This document shows, in pieces, positions 1 to 10,052 of a stretch of 64,000 nucleotides of DNA; position 1 is the first letter of the stretch, and each line of letters begins with the position of its first letter. The DNA comes from Rhea pennata (lineage: Eukaryota; Chordata; Aves; Rheiformes; Rheidae), in assembly GCF_028389875.1 (NCBI RefSeq), contig NC_084687.1, positions 5,058,157 to 5,122,156 on the forward strand, in the 5' to 3' direction. The notes beneath the pieces are model-generated. The model ran no database searches and was not told the origin of the DNA. It was given only the letters and a program-made list of their open reading frames with translations. Made by a program: the position numbers and the translations under genes.

Positions 1-857
1 CCAAAGAACTAAGGCTCAGTTCCGTATGCATGGGTACACCTAAACTCAGATTAATCCCCATAGTTTCACACACATCTTTAAGTTTAACTTATCAATCAAG
101 ATGAGGCCTTTCAGTGTCCTGAAAGCAAACAATGTTGGTGCACAAGCAGCCTACACCCTTTGGAACAGTACCAAAGATATTATTTATATAAAAACAAACC
201 AAAGGGCTCATAGTGCACCAGAGTTCACCTGAACCCCCCAGTGTTCTGGACCGAATATTAAGACAGAGTAAAGGTTATGTAAACACTCAAACACCAAATT
301 ACATGCAAAATTAGGATCTTAAAATGAACAAAAAAAGTATCTACTTTGAACAGTAAATTTAACACTAATAGCTAGTAAAATTCAAGATGCTTTTTTTTTT
401 TTTTTTTACGAGTTAAAGAAAATAGAGAAACACAAGAAAGTAGCACATATTTTCAAACTTTAAATCAAAACTGCAATAACTGGGTTCTGAGCCCCATAAA
501 TATTTCCTTCAAAATAGGTTTTGCTTTTTCAAAGTGCAAAATTCAAACTTAATAGCCATCACTTCCCAACATACGGCAGACAAGGCATTTCTGGAATGGA
601 TTTAATCTAAACCAGTCCATTTCTCAAGTGCTACTTAAAAGGAATGCAATTATACCACTCTATCTTTGATGATACTCAAAAGGTTTTGTTTAGATACCAA
701 AAGGGGACACACACTGGTAAATTCATTGGCTGAATATTAAACTGGGACAAAGTGTTAAAATCCCACCCTACCCCATTTCAAAACACAGGCAGCTGCCATT
801 TTTGTTTTGAAGGTGTTTATGAGTGTCTAGGTCACAACTACCACATCTTTTAAGGTG
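1..857 (-). other. PPP1R15B: PPP1R15B 3' UTR (continues beyond the left edge)
   Basis: AT-rich sequence after the PPP1R15B stop codon. No AATAAA on the minus strand was found between 857 and 1, so the polyadenylation site probably lies outside the window. A T-run near 390-407 would be an A-tract in the mRNA. No other gene is visible here. Confidence 0.7.
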
Positions 858-3800
858 CTAGAAGAGATCAAGCCTTTTGTAGTAAGTTTCTTGGAGTCTA
901 TTAAATACTTTTCGTCTATGCTCTATTGTTAAGCAGTATCCTATGGCATCTTCTGTTTCTTGGATACGTTTCTGGAACCTGCATCCATCTCGCGCAAGTT
1001 CTTCCCAGGGTCCTTTACGATCCTCCTCGCTGCTTATATAATACTCAGTAACTTTTTCAAGGAAGGTTACCTGGAAGACAAGCATTAAAGCATTAAGCAA
1101 ACATTCATGCAGAAAGAGCTCAATCCTCATTTGCACATACAATTATTTATGTTTTATGAAAAAGAAGGTTATTAAATGTCTAAACTAACAAAAAACCTCA
1201 AGTATCAACAAGTTCATGCTACACAGGTCTTTGTACCACCCAGACAGTTTATTTTATCTTTTTAAAACAGATAAATTACACTTCAGCTTTAAAAGTGACC
1301 TCACTTCCAGGTGTTGGTTTCTTCCTCTACTGAAAGCAGTGCTCAGCTTAGCAGGTTCTGAACTACGGTCCAAGAGGCCTCCTTAAACAGAGGGAATATC
1401 CCACAATGTTCCAGACTCAAGTGGCCCTGTGAAATAACATACTCCCTGACATCGGTACTGTACTGGAACCTCACATGTACAGTTAATCAATGAGGTTACT
1501 CATTAGGATAAGCCAGAACACTTATTTACAGCTAAAAATGCGCTACCTACCGAGGTCTGATTAGTAAAGCATCTTTTAAAAAAGAAAAAAAAAAAAGAAG
1601 TGTTCTACAGAATGAGCAATCGTCTGAGTCAGCCTGTACTTTAGCACCAGGAAAGGAATGCTACATTTAAGGAAGCAACACTCATTACTATGTAACCGGA
1701 ATAAACCAATCTATTCAGAGCTAGTATGAAATTCCAGAGTATTCAAGTTCATATAAGGAAATGAAATGAACGCAGTGCTTTAAAATATACCATAGCCAGA
1801 ATTTTCCACTCTATCACTTTAAAAAAAGCTAGAAGTAAAACATCAGCATCACTCTAAGATAGACTACACTCTTTTTAAGAGCTATAGAACTATATTAAGA
1901 AAACAAAGAAACCTGTAGGCTCAGAACCAAACTTAACAGAACTTAGCCTATTGCTATAATAAGATTTCACCTTTTCTGTTTTCCAAACAATAAGCAAAAG
2001 CCAAACTGTACGTTAGACTCCTGCTGAACTATGTATTGCTCTTCATATAAAAGGCTTAGTTCTAAAGGACAGAACTAGCTAGCTTTCAAAGATTCCATTG
2101 AGGGTTGAACTAGAACTAGTTCCTGAAAACAAGCTAATTCCTGTAATTACATCCGATTCTATAATCGGTATACACTGTGAAATTTGCTCTGGTACAGCTA
2201 CTTTAAGACCACACAAAGACAATATACTTTATTTAGCTTATGGCAGTGTTAATACATTCGCTAAATCTTAAGTGAAACAAAATATTCCCAGGTTTTATGA
2301 CTTTAAAAACAAGAATACTGCTGTTTGATTGCAGGATGTTACACATCCTGCCTTGGAGCAGGATGAATGACCTAAGGATTTCTTTGGAACACCTCAATCA
2401 TTGTACAGAGATTTTTGTTCCATTTTGCAGATAGGCCTAATTAAGCATCTGCTTTCAAGCATACAGAGTTGTTACATCAGCCTATCCCTTTGCGACTTAC
2501 TACCTTTCATCCTTTTTACATCAGTCTAAGATGCCCTTGAGTACAATTACTGGATTTTGTAACATCATGCTAAATATTGCAACTAGATCATTGTTCTTTC
2601 ATGGTGCCACTAGAAAGCTTACACTGCTATAGGAAAACTATTCTGAAAGTAGGGTAGCCAGAAAATTACTACAGCAAACAAGAACTCCTCATCTTTAACA
2701 TGCCAGAAGACTTTAATCCATAGAAGTATGAATTTAGAGCAGAGCTCATCAATGCCAAGTTATAGCATTTCAGATTAGTTACCAAGTATCTCTCACAAAG
2801 ACAGTTCAGCTTGGAGTATTTTCGAGGTAGATGGAAATGCAACAGCTTGTCTGTTATATTAAGGCTAGAACCGTCACTTGCCCTAGCAAAAATAAGTATG
2901 AGGTTACCTCCAAGCCAGTATCTCAAAGGAGCAATCAATTGTCTTCACTAAGAATGTTTCAGAAAGCATTATACAACTTTTCTATTTTGCTAAACTGTTA
3001 CACGAGAGTATTATCCAGGGACACTGTATTACAAGCTATGACTCACACGTTTGAAATACTAGGCAGGACTCAGAAGTATATTATTCCTGAAAAGTAGTGT
3101 TGTGCATTAGTAGCAACATAAGATTTATTAGAAGCTAAATTTATTACTATTTACCTAGATCTTAGGCCACACAATAGCAAGTCTTTTACTGAGCCAACTC
3201 CTCATACACAATGGAAGTGCAGTGTGTGTATTCAGAACCTAAGCTGCAGATTATTAAAACACAAACTTGGATTACAAGTAGTAATCACTTAACCGAAAAT
3301 AGGAGCAGTAATATATACATTGAAAACTTTAATGTCTTACTGTAGTGTGTTAACCTACAACAGAAGAGTTCTTCCTATTCCAAAGGCACTCAGTTGCTAT
3401 AAAGTACTTAAATTGGCCGGTTAGAGGTCTACATGCTTACAACTAAATGTTTAAAATCTCAGTTATTCTATGCACACAAAAGTCCCACAGTATTTTATCA
3501 TCATAACTCAAAGGATTCTTTCCAGAGGAAAATAAAATGCACCTCACAGTTCTCATCTCAGCTGAAGAAAACTACATTATAACACATAATATAGAATGAA
3601 GAGAGAACTATGTTTCAAAGTGAAATTTTAAAGTCTAGAAAGGAAATTTAGAGAAATTAATTTTTCTGGTTCACGTCACTGAACTACAAAATCTGCTATC
3701 ATGTAAAAAAACATGTGGCATACTGACTTCAGCCAAATAATTAGACCATAAGCTCATGTGGGCATGATCTGCCTACCACTGCGGCTGGAATTCCACTACA

Positions 3801-5485
3801 AATGACCTCACCATTCACATACTACTTAGCACAATATTGTTTTTTTTTTTTTAAACAAAACATTCCCAAAACATTAAAACGCAAGTATGAATTAAAACAA
3901 AGTATACCTTTTTTCTCTTGGAACTCCCACATTTTTCACCAGAAAGAATGCCCTGCTGAACAGAGTCTGTGATGCCACAATTCTGCTTTTCCAACTGTAC
4001 CAGACAGACAGTTAAGTGACTACCCTCAGAAGTGACCAAAGCTGGCCTCTCTGTTCCTTTTAAACCAGACTTCCCTTTTCTTTCTGCTGTTTGAAAGGGT
4101 GCTTTGAAATTAAGAGGATTATATGGATCATCTGAGGTACAGAATGAATTCCAGAGTTTCAAATTTTCTGCCTCATCCACACTACTACACTCCCATTCAT
4201 CGTCCTCTTCAGAACTAGGGTCAGGAGAGCCTGAAGACTCCTCTGCCCACAAATCCTCCTCCTCCTCTTCTTCTGTGTCAGACCCACAGTGCATATCCTT
4301 TTCTAGATCACTGGAAGCTGTATGAATAGTAGCTGTGAAGTTCTGAGGGTTGTAAGGATCCAAACTGTAGAAGGAATTCCAGAGATGTAATCTTTCCCCA
4401 TGTTGACTGCCAGCATCTGAATCTGAGAGGAGCCCTTCGCTATCAAACCCATCGTCATCATCCCAGTCTTCCTCATCATCTGCACTCTCCTCCCCACTGG
4501 AAGGCCCCCCTATGATATAGTCGATTAGTTTATTAGCACAAGCAGGCCTGGTTGAAGCCGGCAGGTTTGGCTCTGCTTCAGAGTCTGTGTCATCTTCATC
4601 AGTAAAGGTTTCCCCCTCGAAAGCAGCCATCTCAGGGGAACTCCTTAGTTCTTGCTCCAAGTTGCTGTTTCCAGACTGCCCCTCTGCACTGTGCGGCTCC
4701 TCGAGACACTTCAGCTCCCTGGTATCACACCGCTGCTGCTGCCCTGCCTTTCCTCGACCGACACCCCTATGCTGCTGTTCCTCCTCTAAGCTATGATAGC
4801 CGTGGTCCGGCTCAGGCACAGCCAGACCCCGCTGCTGGAGAAACTCCAGGCGCTTGGCGCGGAGCAGCTCGATTTCCGGCAGGCCGCCCCGCCGCGAGCA
4901 TCCGCGCCAGGCCTCCATGGGGACCTCGGCGCGCAGCGGCTGCGGCAGATGGCTCTTACCGCAGCAGCGGGGCTGCCCGCAGTCCGAGCCCAGGCGGTGC
5001 GCCGGCCCCAGCGCGTAGGAGAGGAAATCCACGTGCGGAACGGCCAAGGGCACCAAGCTGCTCCGCACGACTCCGTCTCCCCAGCAGGCCTGGGCGGGCG
5101 GCGGGCCGCTCTCCCGGCCCGGCTCCAGCGGCTCCTCCGACCAGGGCAGCTTGCCCTCGCCCCAGTCGAGCGAGGCGGCGGGCTCCGAGAGCAGCAGGAG
5201 GGACGGCGGGGGAGGCTTGGCGGGCGGCTCGCCGGCGGCGGGGCACAGCGCGCTGCTCAGCGCGGGGCCGGGCAGCAGGCGCTGCAGCAAGGCGGGCAGC
5301 GGCGACAGCAGCTGGGACAGCAGGCGCGTCCAGGAGGAGGCAGGAGGGCTCGCCTGCGGCGGGGCGGCGGCGGGCGCCGCGCCGGGGGCGGCCAGCTTGG
5401 GCCAGGCCAAGGTGAAGCCAAGCCAGGAGCCGGGCTGCGCCCGCCCCAGCGCGGGGCTCGCCCGCTCGCGCCTGCTGGGCTCCAT
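858..5485 (-). CDS. PPP1R15B: PPP1R15B (CReP), constitutive regulatory subunit of the eIF2alpha phosphatase
   Basis: Scaffold that brings protein phosphatase 1 to phospho-eIF2alpha and so reverses the integrated stress response at the ER/cytosol. Two coding exons: 3908-5485 (526 codons) and 858-1070 (70 codons plus stop). The donor at 3907-3906 and acceptor at 1072-1071 join in phase 0, giving 596 residues against about 713 in human. Visible parts: a Pro/Ala-rich N-terminus with a Leu-rich stretch, an acidic middle, and two related repeats ([16 protein letters not shown] and [17 protein letters not shown]) of the substrate-recruiting region. The C-terminal PP1 docking motif KVTF is at 526-529, followed by the family signature around [10 protein letters not shown] with Trp548. 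The start ATG at 5485 has G at +4 and is the first in its frame. The shorter length comes from the middle of the protein. Identification is very firm; the exon 1 product alone would lack PP1 binding. Confidence 0.96.
1071..3907 (-). other. PPP1R15B: PPP1R15B intron 1
   Basis: AT-rich 2.8-kb intron between the two coding exons. The donor reads AAG|GTATAC and the acceptor TTCCAG|GTAACC on the minus strand. Short open frames inside it, such as 2831-3097 on the plus strand, lack any recognisable protein. No repeat family was recognised. Confidence 0.9.
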
Positions 5486-5504
5486 GGGCGGCGGCGGGGG
5501 CTCC

Positions 5505-5606
5505 TCAGCGGCGCGGCCGAGCCTGGAGAGCCGCGGTCCGGCGACGGGCGGCGGGGAGGTGGCTGTTGCTGGCGATGGGCGGCTTCCTTCGCGAGCTGGG
5601 CTTCAT
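5505..5606 (-). CDS. upstream ORF in the PPP1R15B leader (33 codons)
   Basis: Short open frame starting [10 protein letters not shown] and ending 19 nt before the main PPP1R15B ATG, in a different frame. Its ATG has A at -3, a strong Kozak feature. An in-frame ATG further out at 5741 could lengthen it if the transcript starts that far upstream. Human PPP1R15A and PPP1R15B are known to carry uORFs that let them be translated when eIF2alpha is phosphorylated. That this peptide is translated, and that it plays this role here, is inference. Confidence 0.5.
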   Translation of the reverse strand: MKPSSRRKPPIASNSHLPAARRRTAALQARPRR

Positions 5607-5973
5607 CGTGCCGCGGCAGAGGGCTGCGGGGCGGCCAGCGCGGGGAGCCAGGTCCGGCGGCGGCGGGGCGATCCGGTGCGAGGCGACGCGATGAGACGAG
5701 AAAACCGACGAGACAAAATGGCGGCGGCGACCTGGGCGCAACAGTTAAATCCGCCCACGGCCGGCGCGAGCCCCCGCTGGGGGGGGGCGGAGCGGCGTCA
5801 GCGCGCAGGCGCCTGCCCGCCCTCTGGCGTGTGACCCATGGGCGGGGCGGAGGCGCCGCGCGTCACGGTGCGCCGCCGCCGGCGATTGGGCACCGGCGCG
5901 CCGTTGCTAGGGTCTCCGCCCCCTCCGGAGCCGTTGCTAAGGGCGGAGGCTCCGCCCACTCCTGCGCGTGGGG

Positions 5974-5982
5974 ATTGCATCA
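5974..5982 (-). promoter_or_regulatory. candidate ATF4 C/EBP-ATF response element
   Basis: On the minus strand the site reads TGATGCAAT, an exact match to the CARE/AARE core TGATGxAAx bound by ATF4 with C/EBP partners. It lies about 490 bp upstream of the PPP1R15B ATG, in the orientation of that gene. Function is inferred from the motif only. Confidence 0.4.
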
Positions 5983-6145
5983 GCCGTAGGGTGGGGAGTG
6001 TTGGGGGGGGGGGGAGGGGGCTGCGCGGCAGCGCCCCCTCTGGCGGCGCCGCGGGGACTGCAGCGGCGCGGGCGCGGCGCCCCGACGGCGCGGAGCGGCG
6101 CGGCGGGCGGGACGGGGCGGGCGGCCCCGCGCCCCAACCCCGGGG

Positions 6146-6300
6146 GCATGGGACCCCCCGCAGCCCCACGGGGGACGAGACCCCCCGCAACCCCAGGGGG
6201 GACGGCACCCCTCCAGCCTCCGGAGAACGAGACCTCCCAACCCCCGAGGGGACAGGACCCCCCCAACCCCTCGGGGGGACGGGACCCTCCAGCCCCGAAA
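6146..6300. repeat. degenerate GC-rich tandem repeat, unit about 26 bp
   Basis: About six imperfect copies of a unit built as GGGAC, a run of Cs, GCARCCCC and a G-tract. Copies differ in the lengths of the C- and G-tracts. The strand asymmetry and G-tracts make it able to form quadruplex structures. It lies at the outer end of the PPP1R15B CpG island. Confidence 0.55.
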
Positions 6301-6500
6301 GTCTGGCTGCCCTTGGCCCTCCATCTGGCAGCGGGTGGGACGAGCCGCAGGTGCCGCGGTTATCGGCGGCGGGCAAGGCTGCAGGCAAACAGCGATAAGG
6401 CGGGTCACCATGGCAGCGGGGCGCGGGCCAAGGGCAGCCGCCGGGTGAGGGCTGGGAAAAACACCCAGCGAAGCGGCGCCCGCTAAAATAACTTCCCAGG

Positions 6501-7030
6501 CGAAGCCGAGGCAGCGGCTGTAACCTGTCGTCCAGCCCGCAGGCCCGTGCGTCTGCGTGGACGGGAAAAGGCCAATTAGCTGCTTTTATAGCACAATATT
6601 AGGGTTGTGACAGTAGGCTGCAATCATCCTTTAGTGGGGAGTCATTGACGCCCAATGGCGTATTAATTACCATTTTAACTGGTAATTAAGATATTTCATG
6701 TTCAATTCAGTGTGGGTGCATTTAGTCAGTATATCCAGCAATTACGGTCCAGGGAAAAATTACTATATTCCCTGGCATGGGGAAGACGAGACAGAATTAG
6801 GTTGCAGCCCGTCTTTGCTCAAACGAGGTCTTACGCAGGGCTAGAACAGCCTTGGCGCGGTAGCAGTCAGATAAGCCTTACCGGTCATCGGAGTCGCCCA
6901 GAGGCGCAATAATGCACTATTATTTGTAGTAATTTACCCTCGCGTTTTCCAGGGTGCCTGGAGAGGATCACCCCACGCCGGGCGCAGGTGCAGCCAGACG
7001 CTCCGGGAGGGGGGATTGAAGACTCCGCGT
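6501..7030. other. PPP1R15B-PIK3C2B intergenic spacer with an AT-rich island
   Basis: No gene seen. Between about 6570 and 6750 the composition turns AT-rich inside a GC-rich neighbourhood. Here lie CCAATTAGC, several TAATTA homeodomain cores and the perfect inverted repeat TTAATTACCA / TGGTAATTAA (6663-6672 and 6680-6689). It looks like a candidate conserved noncoding element; conservation was not tested. Confidence 0.4.
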
Positions 7031-7837
7031 GCTCCCTTGCTGCATTTCATCTCCTTTATTTTAATGCCACCGTGTTACAGCCGGGAGGACTCCAGTGCCA
7101 GAAAGGAGCCAGCTTCAGGAGCCCTCCCCGCGCCGCCGGGGATGGCCCAGCGCCGCGTCCTTCTGCACCCTCGGCTTCCCTCCAACCTCCGTCTCCTGCT
7201 AGGTACAATACTTAAAACTTTTTTTTCCCCCTTTTTTTTTTCATATAAAGATAAGTTCATTATTCTCGATCCTGAGAAACGTTTCATCCGTTTACGGAGC
7301 TCGCGCTGTAAACAAAGCACCACAGGCACCAAGCCTGCATCCCGGGGCGGAGGAGCCGCGCGCGCCGGGCGCTCCCCGGCTCCGACGCTAGATGGGAGAG
7401 GACGGCCAGGAGACGAGCGCTGGTGGCTCCGTCTCCTCCCCGCCCCCAGGCCTCCAGCCCCGTCTGGACGCACGCTACTCATTGTTATTAAAAAACATTA
7501 AAATACCGATATCCCAAAAGGAAGAAACAGCCCCCCCGAAAGGCCCCCAGCAGTCCTCCCTGACCCCGTCCCCCCCACGTTGCTCCCTTGACACAAGGTA
7601 AACTTAAAAAAGAAGACGTCTACTGCAGCTTTCCACGTCACGATAGCGGCCTACCATGACTCGAGCGCTCAGTCCCTACAGGCAAAACACAGAGAGAACG
7701 AAGTCCCCGCGACAGCGTCCCCGGCCCCTGCCGGCGGGCCCTGAAATCCGTCCGTCAGTCCAGGATACAACTCCTGGAGTGGGACCCCCGCGCCGGCAGG
7801 ACATGGGTTGAGGGCACTGCCACCACCGCAAGGCTCC
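7031..7837 (-). other. PIK3C2B: PIK3C2B 3' UTR
   Basis: Sequence after the PIK3C2B TGA. The first minus-strand AATAAA is at 7060-7055, which would place cleavage near 7030-7045 and give a 3' UTR of about 0.8 kb. No other gene is seen here. Use of this signal is inferred. Confidence 0.55.
7055..7060 (-). terminator. candidate polyadenylation signal of PIK3C2B
   Basis: AATAAA on the minus strand, about 780 nt after the stop codon. It is the only canonical hexamer I saw between 7837 and 7000. Confidence 0.5.
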
Positions 7838-10052
7838 TCAGAGGGTCCCGTGTCCCCGGGAGCCCAGTGCGAACCAGCCCATCTTCTCCTGTGTCAGGTC
7901 CAGGTCCCGCAGCTTGATGCCAACCTCACCGAGGAGGATGTTCTCCCAGAAGCCTTCCTCGCTGAGGACACTCAGGCGCAGCTCCCGCTGCTGCAGGTCG
8001 CCCTTGGGAACCCCGTCGTAGACCAGCTGCAGGTGCACAGCGAGGCAGGGCCTCAGGCCAGGCCACCCTCCTGGTGCAGAGCCCCCTTCGTGGACTCATC
8101 CTTCACCCTCCCCAATGGACACCTTCACGCCTGCTCCCAGCCAAGCCCCAAGCCCCTTTACCAGACCCGTAGCATGGATCTGGCCAGCCATGGCACCATT
8201 CTGGCCCACCAGACTCCCTCCTACCATCTCATTGTATGTGGGATTGCAGGTTTTCCGGGCCACTTTGGTTTTCCTCTTGGTGGTCTTCTGGGGATCAGGT
8301 AGCAGATAGGTCTTGACATACGGGTCAGGGTCATTGCCATCCTGCAGCGGCTGCTGTGGGGCAGAGGAGTGGGGACACCCACTTAGCTGTGTGGTGGGAC
8401 ATGCACTCAGAGCTGGGAGACACCTCCAAGGAGCCGGGCACCTACCAGACCCCGGATGTGCATCACCATGATGAAGAGCTTGTTGTTCTTGTAGGAGATG
8501 GAGAGCTTCACCTCCCCACCAACCTTCCCCACAGGCCGAGCCCATGTGGCATCTGGAAAGGACAAGAGGAGGGATGGCAGCAGCGCCGGAGGGTGGGCAG
8601 TGAGCACAGGCACCACGTGGCCAGGCAGGGAGCTCTGTACCAGCACCCAAGCATGGGGTAGGGAGAGCAGCCGCCCCACACAGCAGTCATCAGTCTGTCT
8701 GTCCTGCTCAGAAAGGCCAGGGAGGGATGCAACACCTGGCCGTGGGGCATCCCTTCCCTTTGCTCCATGGGGCGTGGGAACAGGTACCTGCAGGCTTTGG
8801 GGCCGGGTTGATGCCTGCTGCCTTCTCGTCCCGTGGCAGAGGATGGAAGAAGGTGTAGATGAGGTCGCACTGCAAGGCAAGTTGGCTGTTACCAGTGTCA
8901 GAGGTGGCCACGCATCGCCCCGTCTCACCGTTCGCAAGCAGCGCACGGTGCACGCTCTGACGTTTCACGTAGCATGTTCACCTCAGCAGATCCCGTGGGC
9001 CTTTCCCACCTAGGCCGGGTGAACCCTGCAGGGCCCCGCATCCCTGGTACCATCCCTACTTCTCAGGAGGAAAAGCCGCTGCAGAGAGCAGCCCTCTCCT
9101 GCCCAGCACTCGCTCCAAGTGCCCCCCTCACCTCCGCCACTTCGGGAGCCGAGTGGATGAGGTGCCAGATGTAGCCATTGAGCTCCTCCTTCCTCCTCTC
9201 AGCCACCGCCTCTCCCCGTGACCTCCCGATCACGAACCTGCTGGGGAAACTGCCCCACGCGAGCGAAGGGAGAGTGGGTGAATCCCTTGGGGCAAGGGAC
9301 CGCGTGGTCCCGCGCTCACCCGGATGCAAACATGGCCCTGCCGGGGTACCTGGGCAGCAGCGAGGAGGGGAAGATGAGGCGCAGCTTGTTGTGCAGCTCC
9401 TGGAACTCCTCGAAGGTGCGCTGCACGAAGGCCGCCTCGCCCGGGCTCTCCCGCTGCACCTTCACCACGTAGGTCTGCGGGAAGATGCAGCTGTAACGTG
9501 AGCCGGTGCCACCAGGCAAGGACACGGCTCTGGGTTTAGCAGCATTAAGGGATGGGGATGGGAAAAAGCAGCAGGACAGAACTGTCCTAGGCTAGAGACT
9601 AAGTTGTTCCCTTTGCTATTATTTGCGAACCAGAGCAGGGACCAGCTAAGAGGAATGACAGGAGTAGGAAGGGAGAAATTAAATTAAGCCTCCTTGGGGA
9701 CACAGCAGTCGTGTCTGCTTCTAATTATTACCAACGAGAGACTCTTCCCCCGCAGCACCAGAGCTGCTATCAGTAGGAGTCCCATTCCCTGTCCCTCAGA
9801 GTGGTTCGGCAGCCTGATGCCCCCAGGTAGCTTTAACCCTCCCAACTCACGTAACCCTTGCTGGGATTGAAGACTCTCTCGTGGCGGCACAGGAAGACGT
9901 CGCGGATCCGGCCGGATGTCTTGATGGTGTGCGTGCGGGGGGCAAAGGAGAGGGTCGGTCGGGCATCACAGCCCGTGAACTTCATCTGTGCCAGGTTGTG
10001 GATAAAGAAGTTGAGCTTGGTGGCCACGCTGCCCAGGCTGGACTCAATTAAC
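7838..10052 (-). CDS. PIK3C2B: PIK3C2B coding exons 26-32: PX and C-terminal C2 domains
   Basis: Residues 1287-1603. Exon 26 closes the kinase tail ([16 protein letters not shown]) and leads into the PX domain, about 1335-1455 ([30 protein letters not shown]), which binds phosphoinositides. The last C2 domain is in exons 30-32 ([54 protein letters not shown]). The protein ends SRGHGTL. The DPDP aspartates expected in a C2 loop are present. Exon 31 begins with a tandem CAGCAG acceptor. Confidence 0.96.

Larger units (their letters stand above)
5486..6500 (-). promoter_or_regulatory. PPP1R15B: PPP1R15B CpG-island promoter
   Basis: Very CpG-rich stretch upstream of PPP1R15B. Seen directly: a YY1-type AAAATGGCGGC at 5715-5725; an inverted CCAAT box (ATTGG) at 5885-5889; GC boxes including GGGCGGAG-G-CTCCGCCC at 5941-5957; two GTTGCTA boxes at 5901-5912 and 5931-5943; and TGATGCAAT on the minus strand at 5982-5974. 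There is no TATA box, as expected for a dispersed CpG promoter. The start site is probably around 5700-5750 but cannot be fixed from sequence alone. Confidence 0.65.

Noticed and set aside
4793-5989. 398-codon plus-strand open frame over PPP1R15B exon 1 and its promoter
   Set aside because: Antisense to a firmly identified gene. The product is low-complexity Arg/Gly/Ala, typical of CpG-island shadows, with no recognisable domain.
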